From assembly GCA_900754475.1 (NCBI GenBank), contig CAAECY010000021.1, positions 1-30,186 of the forward strand: 30,186 bases of DNA. The letters are read 5' to 3'. The translations under genes were made by a program, and so were the position numbers. Shown one piece after another: positions 22,804 to 30,186 of the stretch (positions are counted from its first letter, which is position 1; every line of letters starts with the position of its first letter). This stretch comes from an uncultured Sutterella sp. (GTDB lineage Bacteria; Pseudomonadota; Gammaproteobacteria; Burkholderiales; Burkholderiaceae_F). The notes beneath the pieces are model-generated. The model had not been told where the DNA came from. It searched no databases and worked only from the letters and a program-made list of their open reading frames with translations.

Positions 22804-23892
22804 TCAGATCTGGGGGAGGATGTCGCGTTCGAACACCGTGACGGGCCGATCCCAGGGACCGAAATAGAGTTCGTTCATGAGTTCGATCATGTCGTCTTCG
22901 GGCGGCACGAACCACTCCATCGTTTCGCCCGTCTTCGGGTGGATGAGCCCGAGGCGCGAGGCGTGGAGCGCCTGACGGTGGAAGTCGAGCGCGTTTTCCA
23001 TCTTGACGGCGATCCCCGGGGCGCGGCCGCGGTAGACCTGGTCGCCCACGAGCGGCAGATCTTCGCCCGTCAGGTGCACGCGAATCTGGTGCGTGCGGCC
23101 CGTATCGAGGCGGCACGCGACCCACGAGACGGGAATCCCTTCGAATTCGGACCAGCCGACCGTGCGGGCGCGGGTGCGGGCGTACTTCGCGCGAACGCCC
23201 GTCGACCCGGGGAAGCCCTTCATGCGGGTGCGGTTCCGAGGATCGCGCCCGATCGGCACTTCGACCGTGAACTCGGGGGCGGCCGTCCCGATCGTGATCG
23301 CCCAGTATTCGCGCTTCACGGTGCGCTCCTGCAGCTGACGCACGAGGTTCGTCTGCGCGGCAAGCGTGCGCGCCACCACCATGAGACCCGTCGTATCGCG
23401 GTCGAGTCGGTGCACGATCCCCGCGCGGGGCACTTCCTTCAATTCCGGATAGTGCCAGAGGAGGCCGTTCAGCAGCGTCCCGTCGGGGTTGCCCGCACCG
23501 GGGTGCACGACGAGGCCCGCGGGCTTGTTGATGACGATGATCGTGTCGTCCTCGTAGACCGTTTCGAATTCGACGTCTTCCTGGGGCGTGAAAGCGAGCG
23601 CCTCGTCGAGCCGGGGCTCTTCGAGAAGCTGAATCTCGTCGCCTTCGGCCACTTTGGCGCGCACTTTTTCGCACACGACGCCGTTCACTTCGACCGAGCC
23701 CGACTCGATGAGTTTTTGCAGTCGCGCGCGGGAAACGTCGGGCATCAGGCCCGCGAGAACCTTGTCAAGGCGCTCGCCCCAGACACCTTCCACGGTGAAT
23801 GAAGGTAAATTCTCGTCGTCGGCCGCATCATCGGCCGGAAACCCCTCGGTATAATCACCGCATTCTTTTTCGTCGGCTGCCAAGTCTCTCAT
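22804..23892 (-). CDS. rluD: 23S rRNA pseudouridine synthase RluD
   Basis: Makes pseudouridines at positions 1911/1915/1917 of 23S rRNA in E. coli. I chose ATG 23892 (362 aa) because GAGGA lies just upstream and the longer frame only adds antisense bamD sequence. After a ~30-residue acidic N-terminal extension comes an S4 RNA-binding domain (about 38-90, WGERLDKVLAGLMPDVSRA), then the catalytic domain with Asp164 in GIVHRLDRDTTGLMVV, and the later RLDTGRTHQIRVHL. The rluD-pgeF run divergent from bamD matches E. coli. The start codon overlaps that of bamD by two bases on the opposite strand. Confidence 0.94.
   Translation of the reverse strand: MRDLAADEKECGDYTEGFPADDAADDENLPSFTVEGVWGERLDKVLAGLMPDVSRARLQKLIESGSVEVNGVVCEKVRAKVAEGDEIQLLEEPRLDEALAFTPQEDVEFETVYEDDTIIVINKPAGLVVHPGAGNPDGTLLNGLLWHYPELKEVPRAGIVHRLDRDTTGLMVVARTLAAQTNLVRQLQERTVKREYWAITIGTAAPEFTVEVPIGRDPRNRTRMKGFPGSTGVRAKYARTRARTVGWSEFEGIPVSWVACRLDTGRTHQIRVHLTGEDLPLVGDQVYRGRAPGIAVKMENALDFHRQALHASRLGLIHPKTGETMEWFVPPEDDMIELMNELYFGPWDRPVTVFERDILPQI
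23850..23855 (+). promoter_or_regulatory. Possible -10 box TATAAT for bamD
   Basis: A consensus TATAAT lies 36 bases upstream of the bamD ATG, inside the N-terminal codons of rluD on the other strand. No recognisable -35 box is 17 bases upstream. The position suits a short bamD leader. Confidence 0.4.
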
Positions 23893-24679
23893 GAAATTCC
23901 TCTTTCCTATTAAGCGTCTTTTGCTTCGTTCCGCCGCGCTCGTAACGGTGACGCTCGCCACCGCTTCCTGCTCGTGGCTCCAGAGTCTCGACACCGACCC
24001 CACGATCGACTGGTCGGCCGACAAGCTCTATACGGAAGCCCGTACCGCGCTCGATGATAGCAACTGGACTCAGGCGAAGGACTACTACCAGAAGCTCGAA
24101 GCGCGCTTCCCCTTCGGTCAGTACGCGCAGCAGGCTCAGATCGAGCTCATCTACGCGAACTGGAAGGACGGCGACGCGCCCGGGGCCGTGCAGGCCGCGG
24201 ATCGATTCCTGCGCTCGTACCCGAACCATCCGAACAGCGACTACGTCATGTATCTGAAGGCGCTCGCGACGCTCAACGAAACGGACAGCTGGTTCAACAT
24301 CCTTGCCGCCGAAGATCTGGCGGAACGCGACGCCAACGCTTCGCGCGAAGCGTTCGACATCTTCAAAGAGCTGACGCTGCGTTTCCCGGAAAGCCGCTTC
24401 GCTCCCGAAGCGCGTCGCCGCATGCACGCCCTTGTCCTGGCTCAGGCCGAGCACGAACTGAAAACCGCGCAATATTACTACGTTCGCCATGCTTACGTGG
24501 CCGCGATCGAACGCGCGCAGCGCGTCGTGCGCGAATTTCAGAATACGCCGATGCGCGACGACGCTCTCGAGTTGATCGCCTCGTGCTACGACGAACTCAA
24601 GATGACGGACCTCGCCGCGGACACGCGCCGCATCATCGAGGCGAACAAAGGGAAGGTTCGCAAAGAGCCCGCCCGTTAA
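23891..24679 (+). CDS. bamD: Outer membrane assembly lipoprotein BamD
   Basis: A 262-aa essential part of the BAM complex that folds outer-membrane beta-barrels. The signal peptide (MKFLFPIKRLLLRSAALVTV) ends in a lipobox-like LATASC, with Cys27 as the lipidation site; Thr at -3 is less usual. TPR repeats follow: YTEARTALDDSNWTQAKDYY, then FPFGQYAQQAQIELIYANWK and ADRFLRSYPNHPNSDYVMYL, all typical of BamD. The later YYYVRHAYVAAIERAQRVV and FQNTPMRDDALELI complete the family pattern. No good Shine-Dalgarno sequence is visible before the ATG. It is divergent from rluD, as in E. coli, with overlapping starts. Confidence 0.96.
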   Translation: MKFLFPIKRLLLRSAALVTVTLATASCSWLQSLDTDPTIDWSADKLYTEARTALDDSNWTQAKDYYQKLEARFPFGQYAQQAQIELIYANWKDGDAPGAVQAADRFLRSYPNHPNSDYVMYLKALATLNETDSWFNILAAEDLAERDANASREAFDIFKELTLRFPESRFAPEARRRMHALVLAQAEHELKTAQYYYVRHAYVAAIERAQRVVREFQNTPMRDDALELIASCYDELKMTDLAADTRRIIEANKGKVRKEPAR

Positions 24680-24707
24680 TGATTGACCCAACGTCGTCAT
24701 CCGAACG

Positions 24708-24741
24708 AAGGGAGTCCCGAAGGGGGCTCCCTTTTTTTTCT
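24708..24741 (+). terminator. Intrinsic terminator of bamD
   Basis: AAGGGAG and CTCCCTT arms with additional CCC/GGG pairing inside are followed by a run of T on the plus strand. It lies about 30 bases past the bamD stop. Confidence 0.85.
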
Positions 24742-24853
24742 TGACCGCCCGACGCGCGGCGCCCTTGCGGACGCTTCATCGGCGGAGTTCGACCTTTATC
24801 CGACCTTGTTAGACTGAGTCCCTTTCAACGCATACAACCCGAGGACGAACATC

Positions 24854-26116
24854 GTGGCCATTTCCGTTTCCGTCAAAAAGAGCAAAGGGATCGAGTACGT
24901 CTACATTTGCGAAACCTTTCGCGACCCGCAAACGCGGCGACCGACGAGCTGCATCCTGCGCGCTTTCGGTCGGAAGGACAAGTTGCTCGCCGAGAACCCC
25001 GATGCGATGACGCTCGTCGAAGAGGAAGCGCGCAAGCTTCGCGAAGCGACCGAGCCGAGCCGCCCGAGCCTCGAAGAGCGCCTCGGGCTCCTTGAGGCGG
25101 ACGCTCGAAGGACGTCCCGCGTCTCAAGCGCGCGGCCCGTCGCCGCAAGCATCCTTCCCGCGCCCTATTTCCGGCTTTGGACGGCGCTCGGCCTCTCGGA
25201 CGTCTTCGCGAGCGACCGAGAGAAGGAAACGACGCCGTTCGACGCGAACGCCGCGCTCTTTCTCGCCGTGCTCGATCGCATCGTCGATGTCGCGTTCTTT
25301 CCCGACATGCGTCCCCGTCTCTCGGGCGGAACCCTGCTCTTTGACTTCGGGGATGTCCGCCTCGACGCACTTGACGACATCCTCGGACCGTGGGCCGAGA
25401 AAGACCGCGTCGTTCGCAAACTCAATGCCGAGCGCGAAAGCGGCGAACTTTCCGCTGCGACCGTCGTTTTTTACGACCTTACGGCTCTCGAGGTCGGGGA
25501 GGTGACCGCGTACGATCGAGAAAATTGCGCAGCTCTTGCTCTTCTGATCGACGTCGAAGGCGTTCCCGTCGACTACGACATCGTCCGTGTCGACGCGAAG
25601 AACGTCCGGGCTCGACGCGCCGCGGCCGAACGGTTTGCCGATCGGTTCGGGATCGACCGCAAACACCTCACCGTGCATGCCGAGGACGATTTGCGCATGC
25701 TCGCCGTCGTTCGAGCGCTTGCGAGCGCTGCGCAAACGTCCGAAGAAGTGCGCGGGCAGTTCTTTCTCAACTTCCTCGCACTCCTCTTGGAGCGCCGCTT
25801 GGCGCGGGACCTCTTGCGCGCGGGCGTTCGGACCTCGTCGGCAAATTTCGTCCGCGCGCTCGAATCCGTTCGCGTGAGCCTGGCTCCGGGCGTGTTGCGC
25901 AACGGCGAGCCGCTTTTCTTCTGCAACGGAAACCGTGACGTCGCCGACGTCACGATCGAGGGACACCGCACGACGATGCCGCTCGGGCGGCTTTGCGATC
26001 GGATCCTCGAGGTCTGCGGCTTGGAGCCGCTTTCGGGCCTGGAAACGGAAGCGAGCCTGAGGCGCAAGCTTCAGATGCCGTTTCCTTTGTCAAAGACGGT
26101 CACGCGCGAGCCGTGA
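24854..26116 (+). CDS. IS1634-type transposase-like protein with most of the catalytic core missing
   Basis: A 420-aa ORF with a GTG start and GAGGA eight bases upstream. The N terminus (VKKSKGIEYVYICETFRDPQ, then a Gly-Arg-Lys loop) follows the pattern of IS1634/IS4-group transposases. ATVVFYDLTALEV (Asp208) matches the first catalytic Asp block, ALLIDVEGVPVDYDI the following strand, and FFLNFLALLLERRL (303 onward) the conserved end segment usually written GHFLICFLALLL. In active relatives about 150-200 residues with the last Asp/Glu catalytic positions lie between; here only ~20 residues separate HAEDDL (275-280) from that segment. Relatives are usually 500-600 aa. No terminal inverted repeats are seen. 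Codon use equals the neighbours and terminators lie on both sides, so it reads as a maintained, probably repurposed protein rather than a fresh IS. Family call is by memory of motifs. Confidence 0.6.
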   Translation: MAISVSVKKSKGIEYVYICETFRDPQTRRPTSCILRAFGRKDKLLAENPDAMTLVEEEARKLREATEPSRPSLEERLGLLEADARRTSRVSSARPVAASILPAPYFRLWTALGLSDVFASDREKETTPFDANAALFLAVLDRIVDVAFFPDMRPRLSGGTLLFDFGDVRLDALDDILGPWAEKDRVVRKLNAERESGELSAATVVFYDLTALEVGEVTAYDRENCAALALLIDVEGVPVDYDIVRVDAKNVRARRAAAERFADRFGIDRKHLTVHAEDDLRMLAVVRALASAAQTSEEVRGQFFLNFLALLLERRLARDLLRAGVRTSSANFVRALESVRVSLAPGVLRNGEPLFFCNGNRDVADVTIEGHRTTMPLGRLCDRILEVCGLEPLSGLETEASLRRKLQMPFPLSKTVTREP

Positions 26117-26131
26117 TCCGCTGAAGGTCGG

Positions 26132-26164
26132 TTAAAAAACGGGAACCGCAAGGGTTCCCGTTTT
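26132..26164. terminator. Bidirectional terminator
   Basis: A 14-bp perfect stem (AAAAAACGGGAACC with its complement) around a 5-nt loop has six A and six T at its ends. It serves the transposase-like gene on the plus strand and the MFS gene on the minus strand. Confidence 0.9.
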
Positions 26165-26192
26165 TTGGTTTCGAGTTGCCGGTCTCGGTTTC

Positions 26193-27518
26193 TCAGTCGG
26201 CGGCTTCCGCCGCGCGGCGACCGCGGTCGAGGTTGAGAGGCATCAGAGCGAGCAACGCCGCCGCGAAGAAGAGCCCCGTCACGGCAATCGCCATCCGGTG
26301 GTCGTTCCCCGTCATCCACGTGACCGCCCCGTAGGAGAGCGGTCCCACGATCGCAGCCACCCAAAGGGCCATGTTCCAGAAGCTGTAGAACTCCGCAAGA
26401 CGCGCCTTCGGGGCGAGTACGCCCACCATCGCGCGGCCGGCCGACTGCGAAGACCCCATGGCCAGGCCCGCGAGATTCGCGGCCGCCCAGAACATGCCGC
26501 GCGTTTCCGCAAGGCACGCGACGACAATCATCGCAAGCCACACGAGAAGCGTGATCGCCAACGCGCGCTTGTGACCGATCGCGTCCTGGACGTACCCGAA
26601 GAGAAACGCCCCGATCGCCGCCGTGATGTTGACGAGGAACACCATGAAGATCGTGTCGGCGGTTTCAAAGCCCATCACGGCCGAGGCGTAGACGGCGGAA
26701 AGCGTAATGACGACCGAGACGCCGCACTGGTAGAGAAAGCCGCAAAGCGCAAGCGTTGCGAAGTCGCGGTAGCGCGGGAGCGCCTTGAGGGTGCGCGTCA
26801 CTTCGCGGAAACTTTCCGCGGCGGCCCCGGTGATCGTCCCGGCCGTCCCCGAGGCGTCCGTAGAAGAACCCGCACTCACGCGCGGCACGGACCGTTCCTT
26901 AAGCCAGAGAAAGAGCGGGGTCGAGGCGAGCGCAAAAACGAAAGCCGTGATGAGCATGGTTCCCGCCACGCACTGATCGAACGTGAGCCCGAAGGATTCC
27001 CCCTGCGTCACGACGAGAAGCGACGCGCCGAGCGTCACGAGCCCCCCGCAGTAGCCGAAGGCCCAACCCCAGCCCGACACCTTGCCGAGCGAGGATTCGG
27101 GCGCGATCTCGGGCAGGAAGGCCGAATTGAGCGTTTCGCCCACGTTGTAGGCGAGGTTCGAGAGAACGATCATGAGGGAGGCCCACACGATCGTGCCCGG
27201 CCCCGCAAAGGCCAAGCCCGCGGTCGCGGCGATGCAAAGGACGGTCATCGCGAAGAGCCACTTCTTCTTTTCCGCCCGCGCGTCCGCCACGGCACCGATC
27301 ACGGGCATCGCAAGGAGGCTCGCCGCGTTCGAGAGCGCGATCACGCACGTCCAGACAAAGGTCGCCCAGTCGGCGTCGCCCGCCACGACCGAGACAAAAT
27401 ACGCGTTGAAGACCGCCGTCAAGACGACGGTCGTGTAGCCCGAATTGGCAAAGTCGAATGCGGCCCAGGCCCAGACCTCCCGGGGTCGAACCCCGGGCTT
27501 CAAAAGTTCGGCTTTCAC
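26193..27518 (-). CDS. MFS transporter, UMF1 / Atg22-like family
   Basis: A 441-aa protein with about 12 hydrophobic segments. The opening REVWAWAAFDFANSGYTTVV is the hallmark of the UMF1 (Atg22-like) branch of the major facilitator superfamily, and NLAYNVGETLNSAFLPEIAP the usual loop after helix 4. A polar central loop (about 210-235) separates the two halves. Substrates in this branch are poorly known; the yeast member exports vacuolar amino acids. It starts with GTG at 27518, which overlaps the TGA of the upstream deacylase gene, so translation is probably coupled. This suggests the transporter and the deacylase share a substrate or pathway (inference). Confidence 0.9.
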   Translation of the reverse strand: MKAELLKPGVRPREVWAWAAFDFANSGYTTVVLTAVFNAYFVSVVAGDADWATFVWTCVIALSNAASLLAMPVIGAVADARAEKKKWLFAMTVLCIAATAGLAFAGPGTIVWASLMIVLSNLAYNVGETLNSAFLPEIAPESSLGKVSGWGWAFGYCGGLVTLGASLLVVTQGESFGLTFDQCVAGTMLITAFVFALASTPLFLWLKERSVPRVSAGSSTDASGTAGTITGAAAESFREVTRTLKALPRYRDFATLALCGFLYQCGVSVVITLSAVYASAVMGFETADTIFMVFLVNITAAIGAFLFGYVQDAIGHKRALAITLLVWLAMIVVACLAETRGMFWAAANLAGLAMGSSQSAGRAMVGVLAPKARLAEFYSFWNMALWVAAIVGPLSYGAVTWMTGNDHRMAIAVTGLFFAAALLALMPLNLDRGRRAAEAAD

Positions 27519-28480
27519 GTGCGATTTCTCCCGAGCATCTGCAAGTGTACGAGGACGCTGCGCGCCAGACTGCGAAGGCTGTAGCCGCCTTCGAGAACGC
27601 TCACCAGGCGCCCGTCGCAGAGCGCTTCCGAAGCGTCGACGAGGCGCCTCGTGAGGTAGGCGTAGTCGACTTCGGAAAATTTGAGCTGCGCCATCGTCTC
27701 TTCGGTATGGGCGTCAAAGCCCGAGGAGAGAAAAATCATCTGCGGGCGGAAGGCTTCGAGTTTCGGAAGCCACAGTCCCTCGACGATTTCGCGCAGCGTC
27801 GTGCCGTCCGCGCCCGCCGCGAGCGGGGTCGCGACGACGTTCGACGGGGTCGGAACGATCCGGCGATCGGGAAAGAGCGGCCACTGAAAGAGCGAGAAAA
27901 ACCGCACGGACGGATTTTCGGCCACGATCTCCTCGGTGCCGTCCCCGTGATGGACGTCGAAGTCGATCACGGCGACGCGCTCCAGACGGCGGCGACGCAA
28001 CGCGTAAAGCGCTCCCACCGCCACGTTGTTCACGAAACAAAAGCCCGAAGCGCGGGCGCGGCCCGCGTGGTGTCCGGGCGGACGCACGGCGCAAAAGACG
28101 TTGCGCACCGTGCGCTCCAAAAGGGCGTCGACCGCTTCGACGACGGCGCCCGCCGAGCACATCGCCGCGCGGTACGTGTCGGCGCCGACCCGCATGTCGG
28201 GCATCGAAAAGCGGGCGAGCGCTTCGGGGTCACCCGCCGAAGCGCGCTCGAGCCGATCGAGGTACTCGGGATCGTGGGCGAGCTCGACCGTCGTGCGTTC
28301 CGCAGGGCCGCAGAGGCGCCGGTCCACCCGTTCGTCGAGTCCGCCGACGAGCATACGGCTTTCGATCGCGTCGATCCGGGCCGCCGCTTCCGGGGCGCCG
28401 TCGAGGGGATTGGGCGCGAGCGCGAGTTCGTGCGTGAAGTAGCCCGTCGGGAGCGTTCGCCAATCGTCGTTTGTCGTCAT
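27515..28480 (-). CDS. Histone-deacetylase-family zinc deacylase
   Basis: A 321-aa arginase/deacetylase-fold hydrolase. The active-site set is complete: His137-His138 (RPPGHHAG), GFCFVNNVAVGA, the zinc ligands Asp175 and His177 (VIDFDVHHGDGTEEI), Asp256 (SSGFDAH) and the transition-state Tyr300 (LEGGY). The layout is that of bacterial class II HDAC-like enzymes, which include acetylpolyamine amidohydrolases and AcuC-like proteins. The substrate-capping N-terminal loop (NPLDGAPEAAARIDAIESRM) is shorter than the usual HPE-RI-I pattern. The stop overlaps the GTG of the UMF1 transporter. No acetoin or polyamine genes are next to it, so the substrate is unknown. Confidence 0.92.
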   Translation of the reverse strand: MTTNDDWRTLPTGYFTHELALAPNPLDGAPEAAARIDAIESRMLVGGLDERVDRRLCGPAERTTVELAHDPEYLDRLERASAGDPEALARFSMPDMRVGADTYRAAMCSAGAVVEAVDALLERTVRNVFCAVRPPGHHAGRARASGFCFVNNVAVGALYALRRRRLERVAVIDFDVHHGDGTEEIVAENPSVRFFSLFQWPLFPDRRIVPTPSNVVATPLAAGADGTTLREIVEGLWLPKLEAFRPQMIFLSSGFDAHTEETMAQLKFSEVDYAYLTRRLVDASEALCDGRLVSVLEGGYSLRSLARSVLVHLQMLGRNRT

Positions 28481-28854
28481 GAAGTGTGTTGGGGGCGAGC
28501 CATAGCAAAGTCGATGCGGGCGCGCCTTCTCGTGTGTTGGATTGCCGAAAGCCTAGCATAAGCACGCGGGCGTGCTCGTTCGGGCCCGCGAGGGTAACGC
28601 CCGACGACGAACTCCGACACTCGGATACATCTCGCCCGCGCCCGTCCCCCGAAGAATTCCGCTTCGCCCGCTACAATCGATCGGTCCCCGTATTCCCGAT
28701 GCATTCCGCCGCGTCGCCGCACGACGGACTCGGGCGGGGAAGGCGCCGGTTGCGTCCGGACGTCCGACAGAATGCCCGTCCATTACGACTTACGATAGGA
28801 GTCGGCACCCGCCTTCGCGCGACACCGCACGAAGCCCCGGGGCCGATCGCTGCC
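28481..28854. other. 374-bp divergent gap between deacylase and mltB
   Basis: It holds a possible mltB -10 box (TACAAT, 28672-28677) and, on the minus strand, TATGCT near 28552-28557 as a weak -10 for the deacylase gene. The mltB frame is open across the whole gap, but the sequence there is Arg/Pro-rich and precedes the signal peptide, so I do not count it as coding. Confidence 0.45.
28672..28677 (+). promoter_or_regulatory. Possible -10 box TACAAT for mltB
   Basis: TACAAT lies 178 bases before the mltB ATG at 28855. No clear -35 box. The long leader makes this only a candidate. Confidence 0.25.
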
Positions 28855-30024
28855 ATGAACCGACCTCTTTCGCTCGCACTCGCCGCGCTTTGCGCCGCTG
28901 CCGCTTTCGGCGGCTCCCTTGCAACCGCCGCCGCGGCGGCCGAACCGACCGCGCAGACCGCCGCTCCCGCCGCCCGCGCCAAGGCGCCCTCGGCCTCCGA
29001 CTACGTCGAGCGTCCCGAGGTGCTCGCCTACCTGAAGGAAGTCTCCGACAAAAAGGGCATTCCTCTCGAATGGCTCAAGGACGAAGTGGCCGTCGCCCGC
29101 TATTCGCCGCTCACGGAAAAGTACATGACGCCACGCCCAAACGCGAACAAGAAGACGACGCCCGATCGGAATTTCGCGCTCTACAAGCGCAACCTCATCA
29201 ACGAAGAGCGCATCGCCCGCGGGGTCGACTTCATGAACCGCAACCGCGAAGTGCTTGAGCGCATCGAGAAGGAAACGGGCGTGAGCCCCTACGCGGTGAC
29301 CGCGATCATCGGGATCGAATCGATTTACGGGCGCAACATGGGGCGATTCCGCGTGCTCGACGCCCTCATGACGCTTTCCTTCGACTACACGCGCCGCGCG
29401 AAGTACTACCGCTCGGAACTGACGAGCTTCCTCGAATTCTGCTGGAATCAGCAGGTTTCGCCCGTCTCGGTCCAGGGGTCCTTTGCGGGTGCGGTGGGTC
29501 TCGGGCAGTTCATGCCGGCGTCGCTGAACGCCTACGGTCGCGACGGGGACGGGGACGGCCGGATCGACATCGTCAACAACGAAGCCGACGGCATCGCCTC
29601 GGTCGCGAACTTCCTCAAGGTCCACGGCTGGGCCCGCGGGGAGCGGCCGCTTTATCGCGTGAGCGCCACGGAAGAAATCTTCAAGGCGACGAAGTCGGGC
29701 GGCATCAAGGCGCACACGACCGTGGGGGCGCTTCTCAAGGCGGGCGTGAAGCCCCTCGAAGCGTGGGAGTTGCGTGAGAACGAAGCGGCGCTTCTCGTCG
29801 ACCTTCCCTGGATCCTCAAGGACAACACGAAGGGGGTCGACTACTACCTCGGGACGCCCTCCTTCTCCGCGATCCTCCACTACAACCGCAGCTACTTCTA
29901 CGCGGCGGCCGTCTCACAGCTCGCCGACGAAATCGAACGCCGCAGCACGGCCTCGACCCGAAGCGAAGCCGAGGCGCCCGAACAGACCGCTGCGGTCGCG
30001 ACGGAAGCGAAGAGCGCGTCCTGA
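28855..30024 (+). CDS. mltB: Lytic murein transglycosylase B (family 3)
   Basis: Start at 28855 (389 aa) chosen because it begins a clear signal peptide, MNRPLSLALAALCAAAAFGG; the frame is open 123 codons further but without signal or homology. The enzyme cleaves peptidoglycan glycan strands to 1,6-anhydromuramic products. The catalytic Glu155 lies in IIGIESIYGRNMGRFRVLDA. Other MltB motifs: TLSFDYTRRAKYYRSEL, GSFAGAVGLGQFMPASLNAY and RDGDGDGRIDIVNNEADGIA. The signal peptide lacks a good lipobox, so unlike E. coli MltB it may be soluble in the periplasm. No strong Shine-Dalgarno sequence precedes the ATG. It is followed by a terminator and then a group II intron. Confidence 0.94.
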   Translation: MNRPLSLALAALCAAAAFGGSLATAAAAAEPTAQTAAPAARAKAPSASDYVERPEVLAYLKEVSDKKGIPLEWLKDEVAVARYSPLTEKYMTPRPNANKKTTPDRNFALYKRNLINEERIARGVDFMNRNREVLERIEKETGVSPYAVTAIIGIESIYGRNMGRFRVLDALMTLSFDYTRRAKYYRSELTSFLEFCWNQQVSPVSVQGSFAGAVGLGQFMPASLNAYGRDGDGDGRIDIVNNEADGIASVANFLKVHGWARGERPLYRVSATEEIFKATKSGGIKAHTTVGALLKAGVKPLEAWELRENEAALLVDLPWILKDNTKGVDYYLGTPSFSAILHYNRSYFYAAAVSQLADEIERRSTASTRSEAEAPEQTAAVATEAKSAS

Positions 30025-30045
30025 TCCGCTGCGAAACCCCAAAAA

Positions 30046-30065
30046 CATACGTAAATTTACGTATG
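30046..30065. repeat. Perfect 20-bp palindrome
   Basis: CATACGTAAATTTACGTATG lies 21 bases after the mltB stop and eight bases before the terminator. It is AT-rich in a GC-rich setting. It could be a regulator binding site or part of the 3'-end structure. Confidence 0.7.
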
Positions 30066-30073
30066 ACCCATTG

Positions 30074-30107
30074 AAAAGGTCGGGACCTCTCCCGACCTTT
30101 TCTCGTT
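30074..30107 (+). terminator. Intrinsic terminator of mltB
   Basis: A 12-bp perfect stem AAAAGGTCGGGA/TCCCGACCTTTT has a 4-nt loop and is followed by CTCGTT, then the intron boundary. The tail after the stem T-run is interrupted, probably by the intron insertion. Confidence 0.85.
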
Positions 30108-30186
30108 GTGTGCTCGGCATGGGCACGTTCTCAAGGGTGAAAGTCCCAAGCGCAGGTGGTAGCGCCAAGCGCATAGCCAGAGGCAA
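30108..30186 (+). mobile_element. Group II intron, 5' end of domain I (cut by window edge)
   Basis: The sequence opens with GTGTG, fitting the GUGYG 5' boundary of bacterial group II introns, and continues GCTCGGCATGGGCAC, then GGGTGAAAGTCCC and AGCCAGAGGCAA, which match the conserved start of domain I in many bacterial introns. About 79 bases are present; the rest, including any reverse transcriptase/maturase gene and domain V, lies outside the window. Insertion six bases after a terminator stem recalls introns that use terminator hairpins as targets (class C), though I cannot assign the class from this piece. Confidence 0.8.

Noticed and set aside
23893..24024. N-terminal 44-residue extension of rluD
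   Set aside because: It is antisense to the bamD signal peptide region and lacks homology; a good ribosome binding site precedes ATG 23892.
24740..26190. Complete insertion sequence around the transposase-like gene
   Set aside because: No terminal inverted repeats or target duplication could be found by eye, and the catalytic core is incomplete.
28486..28854. Upstream 123 codons of the mltB frame
   Set aside because: Arg/Pro-rich and located before a clear signal peptide, so most likely untranslated.

Overview
The window is a high-GC bacterial chromosome segment. Gene content and order point to the Betaproteobacteria (Burkholderiales), and the protein style looks Sutterellaceae-like; that last step is recall-based inference, not a search result. 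Almost everything is chromosomal housekeeping. The two ends and a few inserted blocks are the accessory parts.

Layout. 1-723 is an AT-richer stretch with two weak small ORFs, a perfect 30-bp palindrome and an operator-like dyad. 724-1617 (-) encodes a UreE-like metallochaperone whose C-terminal half is ten Cys/Gly/His repeats. 1770-7230 (-) carries folC, a dedD-like SPOR gene, cvpA and purF, in the order known from E. coli. 7503-12771 (+) is a block on the opposite strand: an AbgA-like p-aminobenzoyl-glutamate hydrolase and a SWIM/SNF2 helicase. 12905-17413 (-) carries fimV, truA and accD. The + strand block therefore sits inside an otherwise recognisable fimV-truA-accD-folC-dedD-cvpA-purF array, and the trpFBA genes often found between truA and accD in this order are absent.

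17967-20154 (-) holds an adenosine-deaminase-family enzyme and a formate/nitrite-type channel. 20502-23892 (-) holds rluD, pgeF and rimO, with bamD divergent at 23891; the rluD and bamD start codons overlap. 24854-26116 (+) is a transposase-like protein of IS1634 type that has lost most of its catalytic core but is still an intact ORF between terminators. 26193-28480 (-) is a translationally coupled pair, an HDAC-family deacylase and a UMF1-type MFS transporter. 28855-30024 (+) is mltB. The window ends inside the 5' domain of a group II intron that begins just after the mltB terminator.

Functional themes are envelope biogenesis (fimV, dedD-like, cvpA, bamD, pgeF, mltB), purine and folate metabolism (purF, folC, abgA-like, deaminase), lipid synthesis (accD), and RNA or ribosome modification (truA, rluD, rimO). 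No CRISPR array, tRNA, rRNA, prophage or complete IS element was recognised. The most distinctive items are the UreE-like protein with its tandem metal-binding tail, the core-deleted transposase-like protein, the helicase/AbgA block splitting the conserved array, and several strong intergenic dyads with no assigned role.
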